DNA of 64,000 nucleotides from the NCBI GenBank assembly GCA_038501785.1, contig JBAMJR010000047.1, forward strand, positions 8,521,501 through 8,585,500. The letters run 5' to 3'. The position numbers and the translations under genes are program-made. A model generated the notes under the pieces. It had not been told where the DNA came from, did not search any database, and saw nothing but the letters and a program-made list of their open reading frames with translations. Positions 1 to 10,855 of this stretch are shown piece by piece; the stretch's first letter is position 1, and each line of letters opens with the position of its first letter. This DNA is from Myoxocephalus aenaeus (Eukaryota; Chordata; Actinopteri; Perciformes; Cottidae).

Positions 1-872
1 TGTCTCAGAAGTGTACTTTATATTAGTATAGAAACACAATACTATTACTTATAAGTAAATGTATAATTAAGGAAACTACTGTGTGTGCAAGAGCTGATAC
101 TGTTATAAAGTTACTCTCATCCATTGTTTATCCCCATGAAAGGCGGGTCAATCCGTCCTCTTATCATGCACAACACTTCAGATGAAGTTGATTTCTTTAT
201 TTTTATGAAAACAAATGACAGAAACAATGACTCACACAATTTTGGTTGAAATAATTTCACTACAGGTTTTTATTCTACTTCATTGCATTGTAATATCAGC
301 CGTCCATCCGCTACATTGTTGCTTATTCAAGTCAGACTTGGTCGCTGTAAGATAATACTGATTCATGGAAATAAATATGAAGTTAATATGTTAATAGTGA
401 ACTGAAATGATGTTCGGAGGACATTGGGAATCCCCAAACTCTCCAGCACAAAAAATTAAAAGTTAATTTTGTATAGTCAACTCAAGGGTGCTGATCTAAA
501 AGATGAGCAGTCCTTCTCGAAAATAGAATCGAAAATGTTCATGAACTAGTGAATTAAGTTATTATACCCTTATAGAATTCATCAACATATTTACATATTT
601 GCATAAACAGGATTCAAAATAGTTTGGACACATTTGAATATGAACTCAAAATTCATCCATTTAAAACTTAGTTGCAAATCTCCCTTTTACCTGCTACTGC
701 CAACACTCTGTATTTAGTTTAAAGAGCACATATTTTACTCATGTGACACTGAAATTAATGAAGATAGTAACCTTTTGCATTAAAGGTCAACTGAAAACTA
801 AAGTTTTCAATTTTCAAAGACACTTGCTTTTAGTTGTCATTACAGATACATGTGTGAGAGTTTGTATTGTAA

Positions 873-1040
873 CTCACCTTTGCATTTTCCATCTGCGCTG
901 TGCTTCTGTCTGTCCTTGAGGAGTGCATCAAAAGCTCCTAATTTGACTGGATTTCTTATTAGAGCTGTGACCGGGGCCGAATCCGGGGCCGAATCTGCAT
1001 AGTTTCTGTCCACGGCACCTTGGCAACAGTTTTGGACCCG
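873..1040 (-). other. Possible minus-strand exon of unknown gene
   Basis: On the minus strand an open frame of about 55 codons ends at a good splice donor (AAAG followed by GTGAGT, near 873-878). A pyrimidine-containing stretch with AG lies just upstream of the frame near 1045-1060. The translation is hydrophilic with two adjacent cysteines and matches no family I recognise. It could equally be chance. There is no support beyond the donor and the open frame. Confidence 0.2.
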
Positions 1041-1091
1041 AGCCAAATCTAAAACCTTGAATAAACTGAATAAAAAAAAGAGGAAAACAAA

Positions 1092-1116
1092 ATATATATA
1101 TATATATATATATATA
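1092..1116. repeat. (TA)n microsatellite
   Basis: Uninterrupted alternating TA run of about 25 bases, followed by further AT-rich sequence. Confidence 0.9.
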
Positions 1117-1331
1117 AATATAGTTGACTATATAGTCAATGATATATATTGCTTTATATATATGTTTTATTTATTGGAAAAGACATATAGTCAACTAAAG
1201 TCTTTTCAGTGCGCCCACAGATGTTTTCAATAAGGTATTAAAAAAAAAAAGTATAGTAGGATAATGTGAAAACACTGTTTAAATGTTTATGATCGAGTAA
1301 TCATTTTCTTTTTAAAGGTGTTTTCTTCCAG

Positions 1332-1356
1332 TTGTGGCTCCTCACTGGCTTCACAG
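1332..1356 (+). CDS. Lectin gene, small signal-peptide-like exon (candidate)
   Basis: A TTTTCTTCCAG acceptor is followed by 25 nt and a GTAAGA donor. The exon reads LWLLTGFT plus one base. It ends in phase 1, which is what the next exon at 2934 needs. The hydrophobic content fits the end of a signal peptide. It is short enough to have arisen by chance, and the exon with the start codon is not identified. Confidence 0.4.
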
Positions 1357-4300
1357 GTAAGATCCAGATAATTCATTTAAGTTATAAATGTATCATTGCT
1401 TTAGTGTTTTAAAAGCTTTTAAAAACATTTCCCACAAAACTCGACTATAAAATTACAATGATGTGTAATTATGCAGTATCGCTCTCTTTGTTGGGGTTTT
1501 GTTGGAACTGCATCTCTTTTAGCTGAAGCCTTTCATTTGTTTTTGCCAAAACAGCCCTCAGTTCCCATTTGATTATTTAAAGGTCAGTTCATCCAGATCT
1601 CAAAAACGATGACTACATGTGTTTTTTAGAACCAATGTCCCTGTTGGACTTCACCATATTGTGCCTGCTTTGGTACATTTGGATTATCCTGAGTACCCGT
1701 GACATTGTTTTTAAATTAATTAATGCATTTTTTGCGAGAGTGACCATAGAGAAGAGTCTGGCGACAGTTAAAGGGCTAGAAGAGTTTATAAGGTTATTAT
1801 TAAAATTATACATCTGGCCCAAACTAACTACCTCACTAATAACAGTTAAAAAACTCATAGGGAATTCAAATGGAAACCAATAACAATATACTTCCGGACT
1901 CCATGGATAAAGCAAAGTGGGGACCGACCATCTCGGATAAATTCTGCAGAAAATGCCAACCTGAGGCAGAGTAGGGCTGATCATGCCTTTGCCAACAGAC
2001 GTCACACGGATCGGCGACTGTTGGTTCAAAACAACAAAGGCGGCTCCTGAACAGGTTAGCACAGATGAAACTGGAGAGTATTTCTTCAGTGAAAGAAGAG
2101 CAAAGAACGGAGAACTGAAGACTTTTCGCCATAAAACAGATCTTTTCAATCTTCTCCCGACTCTCTTTGGCAGGATCCAATCACCTGCCAAGTATCTTTT
2201 TGAAAGCGCCTGCCCTTTTCCAAACAGCTTCTGAGTCACAAACCATCTGTGGCGTCGGATTTGTGTTTGATACCCTAAAGAAAGCATCCATGATGATATT
2301 CTCAAAGGTCCAAAAGTAGTCCTTCATGGTGTAATTCCAGAAGGAAGGGCTAACATCTATTTGTTGCTAATCTTTTTAGGGGACTCCATTAAGTGTATTT
2401 CGATTAGGTAGTTGAAAACGGATCCTCCATCATATGTTGTTTGGATTCAGAAAGTATGGGAGCAAATCACATTTGCATTGAGGCTTCAAAAGCCCACATT
2501 TATAAAGAGGTTAATGGCCCTATTCAAGCAATGAGGTTATTTATAATTTTTCAAAGTCATTCAAACTACTCACCTGCTTTCCCATCATGCATCCTCCCCT
2601 TCTCTTCCATCTCACTCTCTCACCGGACTCCTACACGCACCTCCACACACTTTGAAAAAATATCTACATCTTTATTTATTTTCCTCCTTTCCTTTTGAGG
2701 TCTCTGCGTCACTCACTGTATTTGCTTCCTTTGATTTGTTTTTCGTAACATACATTTTTTATGTACTCGCAACTGGTTAAATGTCAATGCAGCTTGATGA
2801 AGAAAAAGTGAAACATCAACATGATAAATTGCTTAAAAATGTTGTGAGAAGGAGTTGTAATGAAATGTAAGTTGGTAATTGAAGGTTTGTGCAAGACTAA
2901 TCAAGTTTGACTTTATTTTTTGTCATAACCAAGTTACCTCTTTGACGAATGTGGCGCTCAGTGGAACGGCATCTCAATCATCGGATCTTGATTATCGTTT
3001 TGTTGCTTCGAACGCAATCGATGGGACTGAAACCCAAAGCGACTACACTGGATCTTGCATCGATACAGGCCTGACGCAAGGAGAGACGTGGTGGAGGCTA
3101 ATCCTGCCGGCCACGTACATTATCACATCTGTTGCCATCACCAACAGGATTGACGAATACCAGTCGATCAATGATGTCGATATCCTCATTGGGAATTCCC
3201 CCGAGAACAACGGCAACAACAACCCAAGGTAATCCTGGAATTGTGATTCTACCACACCGGTGCATGCATTTAGCATACAAACATATCGCAGAAAATAAAA
3301 CGTTTATCATCTTAATTTCAGTTAATATGTTATATAGCTTTCGACATGCGTCTGGCTTATCTCCGTAAAACGGATACCGTTTCCTTCATCCACCATGGAA
3401 ATAACCACTAGTTCTGCTTTATACTTGTTGTGTAAACTCCACAAACGTCGGAACATCAAACTCCATGGTGTCTGGGTTCATAATATTATCCGTAGTCCCA
3501 CAACAGCGTCTCAATGACGGCCGCTACCAGCGCTAGTTCAGGCGGAGCAGCAGCAGTTTCATTCAGGAACGGCAAGACGGCGGTGATGACGGGCGGAGCT
3601 TCTCTGCTGATTCTCAACGCTGATTGGCTGACGCAACTTTGCGTCACGTGATTTCTCCACTGGAGTTGGGATAATTCAACTTGCGCGAATTCGCGCCGCG
3701 TCCTTCGCTCTGTTCGCCCCGCGCCAAACGTGCTATTCACGCCGCCCGGCGAACAAAACGCTTTTTCACTGGACGGCGTGTCTGTGCATTGACTTTGCAT
3801 GTAATCTGGTCGCTCGGCAAATTCGCGCCGCATTCGGTGTGAACGCAGCATTATTCGTGGTAGACAATTACACTGGATTTAATTATATTTATTTTGTATG
3901 GCCCCAAATCACAAATTTGCCTTTAGAGGGCTTTACAATCTGTACACATACGACATCCTCTGTCCCGGGACCTCACATCGGCACAGGAAAAACTAAAAAA
4001 CCTTTAACGGTACAATAGATGTCATGTGTACAGAATGAACAACATAACAGAGTTACAGCACATTCATTGCATATGACAGAACTCATTCATATAATGAGTA
4101 GTGGCATGATGAAAACGTTACAACTACTAAAGATAGCAGCAACAGTGGATGTAAGAGAATAGTAATGATAATAAAAGCAGTAATGGCAATACTAATAGCA
4201 ATGCAACTAACAATAACTACGATAATAGCAGGAGTAGGACCAGGGTACAGATATAACCACGATCACTGTAAACAGAAGGAGATAGAGAAGGGTGGGCATT

Positions 4301-7300
4301 AGCATTCTAAATTGGTGGAACACTGTATGCTTTCAAGCTTCCGTGATGTTTACTTAAATCTGCGGGTCTGAGGGTTATACCATGGAGCGAACTTCCTTTG
4401 TTTTATTATCTTCTTTTTTAGAGGGGCTATAGAGTCTAGGGTCATTCTCAGTGAGCCTGTAGCACTATCGACAAGATGATTAATCTGGGATGGACTAAAG
4501 TTAGCACAGGACTCCTCTGTTATACTGAGACATGGTATTTAATTAAATGCAGATGGGATCGCTTCTTTAAATTGAGCTACAGCACTGTCAGTTAGACATC
4601 TGGTGTAGAAACTGCGTACACTCCGGTAGTATGAACTCAAAAGTTATACGGCAATGGTCTGATAAAAGCGGGTTCTGTGGAAAGACTATTAAATGTTCTA
4701 TGTTAATGCCATATGCAAGAACAAGGTTGAGAGTGTGGTTAACACGGTGAGTGGGTTACACTCTGACAGAAGCCAATCTAATAATGCCAACCATGATGTT
4801 TTTCTGAAACCCAACTCAGTATTTTTGTTGCTTTAACTTAACTTTTGTTTTTGACGTAATGTCGTCCCGTAAAAACAGACAATTCGTGACCCTGTACACA
4901 ATAGATTGCATTTCGTGAGGAGGAGTCTGTGGTGAATATTTTGTCGACATAATTTGTATTAAAGTGGGCTCCAAGAGGAGTCAACAGGAAGAAAACAGTG
5001 TTGTTTTTATTCATTTATTTATTTAGGTATTTAATTTCCTTTCCACCACTTAATCAATCATTAGAGATCCTGTTAAGTGAGTTCGATTGGTGCGATTTGA
5101 GCGTCAGTCTGTGGAGAAGATGCATCACTGAGCTTGCCAGAGGGGATAAAAATGTACTCCCTTTTCAATTTGACCTCTGAAAAGTGGGCTGAACAATCTT
5201 TTGGTTTGTTCTAAAAACGATCGTCTGACTGCCACATCAAAACGTTTTGCCCTTTATGTACCAAACGCATTGCTATAAACCAGAATTATCATTTAACTTC
5301 TGTCTCTTGTCTATTTTTTCAGCTGTGCTGTTATCCCGTTCATCGCGAGTGGAAGTACCCGCATCTTCAACTGTGGAGGGATGATAGGCAAGTTTGTCAA
5401 TCTGTATCGTAAACGCGATAAATTGGCATTCTGTGAGTTGGAGGTGTACGGAGAAGGTAAGTCCATCAAAGCATGATATTTTATTCAAAAATGTCTTTTT
5501 GTATTTCTCAAGAGAGCAGAGGGATTTTAAACCCTAATACAGAATTGGTTTAATCTCGCACAGATAAAACAGATAAAAAATGTCTGGTACTTAATTACAA
5601 CAAAATATCTTGGCTGTCTGTGCCGCAGCATCTGCAAACCAGATGTGCTCTCGCTTCCATTTTACAGAACTGGCAATTCCATCAACACCGCCCAGTATGC
5701 CCATCACCACCGGTACGACGGAGGGCATACCGGTGGTGATGGGCCGGAGCCTAGTCGTGGTGGAAAAGAAGCTGTGCTGGTCGGATGCCCTGCTCTATTG
5801 CAGGGACTTCTACTGGGACCTGCTCAGCGTACGCAGTGAGGAGGAGCAGAGGGAGGTGGAGGAGATGCTGAGAACCGCCTCCTTCCCCCTCACCAAACAC
5901 GTTTGGTTGGGACTGCGCAGGTACAGTACTCCATGGTGGATGTGGATTAGTTTTTTTTGTCAGTTTATGTTGATGTTACAATTCAAATCATATCACATCA
6001 AATCCAGGTTTTTTTTTCTTGTCAAAATGATGACATACAAAGTCAAAATTTGGCCGTCCCAAAATGTTTAGTTTTTTCTTATTACCAAATTGAAAGAATG
6101 CATGCCTGAAGCCCCGCCTTCACTACTGCACAGAGTTCTATTGTGTGTTGATTCAAAGTTGATTGATATCTAACGTGTTGAGTGTCGATACTGCACCATA
6201 TATGACACGGCACTCTCTTGGGTCCTCCTTGGTTCAGTAGCGGCATCAGATTTTGGTCAACTATTTTCTGTCAGTTTTGTTGTTTTTTAGTAAATGTTGA
6301 TTGCACAATATGGAGTAATGACACTGTTTAGATTAGATTGATTGGTTCCCTCTACGCCTCGCAATCAAAACAGGAAGAGGATGGCTCTTTTGTTTTCCCA
6401 GTAGCTATCGGTATCTATTCCCATGTACAAAAGAGCATCAATGTAAATTCTTTGCCGTAACTATTTTCAATAGTGGAAGTGGCAGACGGTGGAACAACCA
6501 AAGTAACTGTGGAAATCTGTGTTGCTGGTAGTTGCTCGGCTCTGAGGAAAACGGAAAGCGATCCGGTTGCCTTTGCGACAGCTGCACCAACAACACTACC
6601 TCTGTCTGTTTCCACTTTAACTAGATCATTGAGGTGTCCACCACTGCATTCCTCTTGCACACACTGATAACGAAAAAAGTGCAATCAAATCATTTCGTTT
6701 GGGACAACAAAACTTGTTTTAATTTTCCAAAACCACAGTTGAATAGTGCTTAAAAAGTTCAAATATCAAGGCATCCTCTTTAGGTACCTGATGGCTGGCA
6801 CATGGTTCTGGATGTCCGGGGCTTCCGTGGACTACAGCTACTGGGAGACAAAGTCCTTCTGGACAAACACCAGTCCCTGTGGCGGCGTTGCCACCGGCGG
6901 CCTCTTCCACTGGAATGATCTCCCGTGTGGAGATCACCTTCACTTCATCTGTATGACAGGTGAGACATTATTTAAGTAAAGTGCGGTTTAATACTACAGG
7001 CCCCATAATTCTCGGGGCGGCGGATATATATGTTACAGTGCAGCCAGTGTCAACCCGTGTATGGGTGGTATTGGAAAAATGGTCAAATAGGTAATGGGGC
7101 TGAAAAACCTCTTGATTGTTGTATTTAAAAAATATAGCTGGCTTCTATTTTATCCTCATATGCATCTATATTATTTTTAGGAAAATATTTACTCGACACC
7201 TGGTGGTAAAATCATTCAATCAGGACATTTATTCATTGCAAGGAAGGAGCAGAGAAGAATTACACAACATGATAGACAAAGTGCATATCCTAGAGTAGAC

Positions 7301-8318
7301 TGCTCAATGAACGAGCAGAGGGATGTCAGTTAAATACTTTAAAATAAACAATCAACATAGGCCCCCATGACATCTTTAGATTGGTTTGCATGGTCATATG
7401 ATCTGAGGAACTGTCTGTTCCTCAGACAGAGACAAACGGTCTCCTGACTTTGTCAAGTAGTTGGCCAGAGTTCATATGTAAGATTTAACATGGTAGAGTT
7501 CAATGAGAAGTCACAAGCCTTTACACAGTATATGATTAATAAACAGAACATATGATTATTAATATAACAGTGAAACAGTAACTAATCAAGAGTAAATACG
7601 TTTTTTCTTCCAATAATTAAGTTTATGGAAGTGTACTTCTCGATTTTGCATTTCACTCCAATAACAGCTATTGGTTTAAGCTAATGCTTAAAACCAAACA
7701 AAATCGATGCAGCAGAACCAGCGATATTGTCTCTTTTACCCCAAGCATTCTGTTTCCTCATCAAGATCTGGTTGTCTACACTACCCACAATGCTATTGGA
7801 CCGCCAGCAACAGTTTGCTGAATTGGGCGTGCTAGTAGCAGATAAAATAGCCTGAAGCCTCAAACCTGCAGCAGAGATGGGGAGCAGCCCACAGATGTCT
7901 CACTCTTTTCTAAATCCACACCTCCAGATTCTTTTCAGTTTTAATACTTCAATTCAATTTATTCTGTACGGCCCAAAATCACAAATTACACATTTGCCTC
8001 AGAGGGCTTTACAATCTGTACACATATGACGTCCTCTGACATGGGTGGAGTTCCCCCTATAAATTGGGATTTTTAAAAATAATCTATGCAAATGTCCCCC
8101 CTTTAGTCGTTGTTGGCCCTTTTTTACAGGCCAACAACGACTTTATTTCTCAATGTGACCATGGAGATCAGTTTTTAAAGATGAAGTACACAGCCAAAAC
8201 TGAAGGCCTCTTCTACCCTTGTGTCTTCACAGACTCTCCTGACGTCGACAAACGAGTGGAGTTCTTCAGCAGCACCAGACCAGCAGTGACCACCATGAAG
8301 AGAAAGTCTGCTCATTGA
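1332..8318 (+). CDS. Fucolectin (FTP) plus C-type lectin-like domain gene, exons 1332-8318
   Basis: Six exons are seen: 1332-1356, 2934-3228, 5323-5456, 5629-5920, 6784-6959 and 8233-8318. All introns are GT-AG. Phases chain correctly: 984 nt end exactly at a TGA, giving 327 residues from the first exon shown. Order: a short hydrophobic piece (likely signal-peptide end), an FTP/F5-8C-like fucolectin domain, a Ser/Thr/Pro-rich linker, then a C-type lectin-like domain ending with a WND motif and the final cysteines. FTP domains in fish lectins bind fucose, and CTLDs bind sugars or proteins, so a secreted pattern-recognition lectin is a reasonable inference. The usual EPN/QPD motif is not visible, and the conserved Arg-Gly-Asp-Cys-Cys stretch of classic fucolectins is replaced by an Arg-Ile-Asp context, so sugar specificity is uncertain. 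The start codon exon was not found. Confidence 0.8.
1357..2933 (+). other. Lectin gene intron 1 (as modelled)
   Basis: Intron between the small exon and the FTP exon. It contains an exon-like but unassigned dispersed repeat at about 1569-2340. The rest is AT-rich with nothing recognisable. Confidence 0.4.
1569..2340. repeat. Unclassified dispersed repeat with long minus-strand open frame
   Basis: The block is less AT-rich than its surroundings and has long overlapping open frames, up to 230 codons on the minus strand, that resemble no protein family I know. The left edge (AAAGGTCAGTTCA) resembles starts of teleost MITE-type repeats. I call it a repeat on look alone. No matching right end or target duplication was found. 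Confidence 0.3.
2934..3228 (+). CDS. Lectin gene exon: FTP (fucolectin) domain, first part
   Basis: The translation starts VTSLTNVALSGTASQSS, the typical beginning of fucolectin (FTP) domains, followed by the family's AIDG motif and a TWW stretch that precedes the core beta strands. An ITNR motif follows, but the canonical Gly-Asp-Cys-Cys after it is missing and reads IDEYQS. A strand reading DVDILIGNS closes the exon. The acceptor is at 2931-2933 (AAG). The donor is GTAATC at 3229. It enters in phase 1 and leaves in phase 2. Confidence 0.85.
3229..5322 (+). other. Lectin gene intron with LINE remnants
   Basis: A 2.1 kb intron inside the FTP domain. It is partly filled by a decayed minus-strand LINE at about 3870-4820. 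A GC-richer block at 3490-3860 has no recognised identity. The rest is unremarkable. Confidence 0.7.
3870..4820 (-). mobile_element. Decayed non-LTR retrotransposon (L2/CR1-like), 3' tail plus endonuclease fragment
   Basis: Read on the minus strand, about 4380-4810 gives a broken frame with LVLAYG and LSDHCRITF, matching the C-terminal part of the apurinic-type endonuclease of L2/CR1-like LINEs. Stops interrupt it. The low-coordinate end, about 3870-3980, is the widespread fish 3' tail whose plus-strand reading is TGGCCCCAAATCACAAATTT. No reverse transcriptase is seen between them, so this is an internally deleted, dead copy. A second copy of the tail lies at 7940-8050. Confidence 0.6.
5323..5456 (+). 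CDS. Lectin gene exon: FTP domain, second part
   Basis: A strong acceptor (CTATTTTTTCAG) and a GTAAGT donor bound the exon. The translation runs CAVIPFIASGSTRIFNCGG, then GKFVNLY and FCELEVYGEG. This is the expected end of an FTP domain, with the paired cysteines and the closing strand of form CE-EVYG. Entry phase 2 and exit phase 1 match both neighbours. Confidence 0.9.
5629..5920 (+). CDS. Lectin gene exon: linker and first half of C-type lectin-like domain
   Basis: The exon begins with a linker rich in Ser, Thr and Pro (including STPPSMPITTGTTEG), followed by the CTLD start LCWSDALLYCRDFYWDLLSV. The E-rich alpha-2 helix and VWLGLRR follow. These correspond to the first conserved cysteine pair region, the L-V-S motif and the WLGL signature. 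The donor is GTACAG. The phases fit. Confidence 0.9.
5921..6783 (+). other. Lectin gene intron splitting the CTLD
   Basis: The 863 bp intron contains, near 6470-6670, open frames on both strands with no recognised family. Otherwise it holds ordinary AT-rich sequence. Confidence 0.6.
6784..6959 (+). CDS. Lectin gene exon: second half of CTLD (copy A)
   Basis: The translation begins YLMAGTWFWMSG, continues with aromatic-rich DYSYWE and ends FHWNDLPCGDHLHFIC. It provides the W-x-W strand, the WND motif associated with calcium-site strand beta-4, and the last two conserved cysteines. The acceptor is CTCTTTAG and the donor GTGAGA. The 176 nt length equals the duplicated exon at 13290. Confidence 0.93.
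6960..8232 (+). other. Lectin gene last intron (copy A)
   Basis: A 1.27 kb intron. It holds the L2-like LINE tail at 7940-8050 and AT-rich sequence. The corresponding intron of copy B is only 309 bp, so roughly 1 kb was inserted in A or lost in B. Confidence 0.7.
7940..8050 (-). mobile_element. L2/CR1-like LINE 3' tail
   Basis: Second copy of the conserved tail found at 3880-3975. It includes the stretch reading CAGAGGGCTTTACAATCTG followed by an ACACATATGACGTCCTCTG-like end. Same orientation as the first copy. It is only the tail, with no coding sequence. Confidence 0.6.
8233..8318 (+). CDS. Lectin gene terminal exon (copy A)
   Basis: After GTGTCTTCACAG the frame continues with an acidic then basic tail (DSPDVDKRVEFF) and ends KRKSAH at TGA 8316-8318. 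The tail follows the last CTLD cysteine and has no known domain. The matching exon at 13775 ends earlier. Confidence 0.85.
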
Positions 8319-8513
8319 AGTCTGTATAGTGGTCCCAGCAAATATACATTAGAATGGTTGGCTTTACTTTGGGGCTTTAATTCTGAACCCCAGAGCCCCC
8401 AAAAATGGGGGTTCAGACCTTCGTCAAAACTTTTTATCGATCTCCCAAGCCCTACCAGTCCAAATAGGGCCTCTGGTGTGATACAACAACAACAAAAACG
8501 GCAAGTCAATATA

Positions 8514-8627
8514 CAGTGGGTACGGAAAGTATTCAGACCCCTTTACATTTTTCACTCTTTGTTTCATTGCAGCCATTTGCTAAAATCAAAAAAGTTCATT
8601 TTATTTCTCATTAATGTACACTCAGCA
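8514..8627. mobile_element. Terminal fragment of a Tc1/mariner-type element
   Basis: After a TA dinucleotide, the sequence CAGTGGGTACGGAAAGTATT followed by CAGACCCCTTT is the typical terminal inverted repeat of a fish Tc1-like family. It continues about 110 bp and then breaks off at the ATAA-rich repeat. No transposase and no opposite end are seen. Confidence 0.65.
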
Positions 8628-9005
8628 CTAAGGAGGACCGGAAATGACTTAATTATAAATAAATAAATGCAGGAATAAATACAGGAATAAATAAATAAAT
8701 AAATGCTTAAATAAATGTATAAATAAATGCAGGAATAAATAAATAAATGCTTAAATGAATGTATAAATAAATAAATAAATACAGGAATAAATAAATAAAT
8801 GCTTAAATAAATGTATAAATAAATACAGGAATATATAAATATATGTTATACCTAAACAGGACATCATTCCACACGTATTTCTTCATTTATTTATTTCTGT
8901 ATTTCTGTGTCCTTGTATGCAAATGAGCTGGGGCGGTCCGAACCTCTGTCTAAAGCATGATTGGTCACAGGAGTGTGATCGCTCCTGGTATGTTATGCTC
9001 TACTA
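8628..9005. repeat. Copy of the ATAA-rich repeat arm
   Basis: It begins GGAGGACCGGAAATGACTTAA, runs through (ATAA)n-type sequence to about 8850, and ends with a unique part containing GCAAATGAGCTGGGGCGGTC. The same arrangement forms the left arm 41557-41930 and, inverted, the right arm 43590-44010 of the element in TMEM47 intron 2. Only one arm is present here. Confidence 0.8.
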
Positions 9006-9780
9006 CTTAATTACGTAAATTGTTCATGTTTATGACACTATTCCACAATAAATATTAGCATAAACCATAAGTATGACTTGAAGGGACTCGAGAGTGACTT
9101 GGGAGAGCACCCCGATTTGATAGCATGAAGCTACACAGGATTACCATACAGTTTTGGAATCATTAGAGCCTACTGAATCCACCAAGAACGCCAAATCCGC
9201 TGGGAAACCAACTTTCGCTAAGATACGCACAGAATTGCCATTCATGTCCAGCAAAAAAAAATGAAAATGTACTTACTTATGGCTGAAATCGGATTAATAT
9301 AGGCCGCCGTGGTCTCTATAGCTTCCTCTCAGCCTGCAGCACATGGCTAGAGTGAAGCGAGAACTGTTAGAGAACCAAGGAGGGAGTGGGAATTCTTAGT
9401 GTTGGCCGAGTTGACACGAACGCTCAAAAATCCTGAACTAAAATAATTATTAAAAATACTTAACTTCCCTCAATCAAAGGGACATATACTCCTAACATAT
9501 AGAGCTATGTTATAGCATTCATTAATATAGTTACAATTAGAAAAAAACTACTTTTAGTTTTAGTTTTCTCCTTTTCTGTGTACTATCATAAAGTAATATA
9601 CCACTAACACATATATGAACTTATTATCTATGTTCACAAGGGTTTTCTGTATACTATAGCTTTTTTAATTATTCAAATAGACCTTGTGGTTGAGGAGATT
9701 CTGTATTTAGTATTGTATGCAAACCATTCGGAAGGGTTAGGGTACAGACAAATGGCTGGGGGGGCTAAACGAGTTAATAA
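9006..9780. other. Unassigned noncoding stretch inside copy A
   Basis: No gene or recognised repeat was seen. The shared downstream block of the duplication resumes near 9770-9780, so this stretch and the elements before it were probably inserted into copy A. Confidence 0.5.
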
Positions 9781-10855
9781 TATATCATACCATTAGACAT
9801 GTGAACATTTATCTCAAAACAAAAAAACATATTTATCACAGGTTTTTTAAATGTTTAAGTAAAGCTGTGCCTTTACCCTCTGATCTTACAGCTGAGTGAG
9901 ATGTTGAGATTTAACAGCTAAAATGTCCTGCTTTATTGATCCGATAGTTCAGTGAGGCTCCTGATCCAAAGTTGGCCAGAAGGTACTGAAGTTTTACAGC
10001 TCTTGCAGTAGCTATGACTATTTTTAACATTTTTGTGTTCTACAATATTAGCTGGTAATAAATATATTTTGGTCTGAAATGTTTTGTCTGTCTCTTTCTT
10101 GCATCTCTTAACATGCCAAATGCCGTTTGAGTTCTTTCCGTTCATCGTGACACAAACTCTGCAGCGACAAATGCATGTAGGTCTTGCATCATATGCAACA
10201 AGAAAGAGGTGATATGTGACTTGACCCCAACAGGTGTGAAACAACATATAGCATTACTGAGAAGCACAACAGAAAAAAATGTACCATCACACTTCACCCT
10301 TTTCAATAATGATCACACAACATAAACATAAAAAATGTCACTGAAAAGCGGACCCAATAAGTTACAAAATAACTCCAGGCAAGGCACATATGTTACAGCA
10401 GGTTAATTTCATTCACTGAAATTCACATTGAACACATCATTCATGAGGTAATTGGAATGGTCCTTGCCACCATTTTGCTTGCCAGTTCTTTCTGTGGAAG
10501 TCCTTCCCCACTACAAAGTCACCCGGTTGCTGAGAATGGAGTGGCTTTGTGGCCGAGGTGGTAGGGCTGCTACTACCTGTGTTCTGACATCAGATAACAT
10601 ACGAGAGAGAGTGACACAGCAGGTTAACATTGCATTTTCACACACTGTAGTTGAGGGTGGAGGCTCCTTTCGCCCTTTCACATTAATGTGGGACGGAGCA
10701 GCAAACAGAATTTAAAATCCTGTGCGTGTTCTCTTCCTCATTCTCATGTACAAAACAATGGGCAGAGCCTTTGTCCAGGGAAGACCTGTGTCTTCGCAAC
10801 ATTGGCCCACAGTGCTCCCACGTGCATATCTGGAGTCAGTGAAGATGGTGACAGT

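Larger units (their letters stand above)
1..1331. other. Noncoding AT-rich stretch before the lectin gene
   Basis: No gene is recognised here with confidence. The stretch is AT-rich and holds a (TA)n run at about 1092-1116. The upstream part of the lectin gene, with its start codon, should lie here or beyond the left edge, but no convincing ATG exon stands out. A possible minus-strand exon at 873-1040 is listed separately. Confidence 0.5.
6705..10250 (+). repeat. Partial tandem duplication, copy A
   Basis: The segment from just before the fifth lectin exon to about 10250 is matched by 13210-14375. Shared parts include the intron-exon sequence at 6706-7000, the block near 7040-7110, the final exon at 8233, and the downstream block 9780-10220. 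The length differs because copy A carries extra insertions between these blocks, including a LINE tail, a Tc1 end and the ATAA-rich repeat. Confidence 0.8.

Noticed and set aside
1613..2305. 230-codon minus-strand open frame as a host gene
   Set aside because: No recognisable domain, overlapping open frames on both strands, and a repeat-like context. Kept only as an unclassified repeat.
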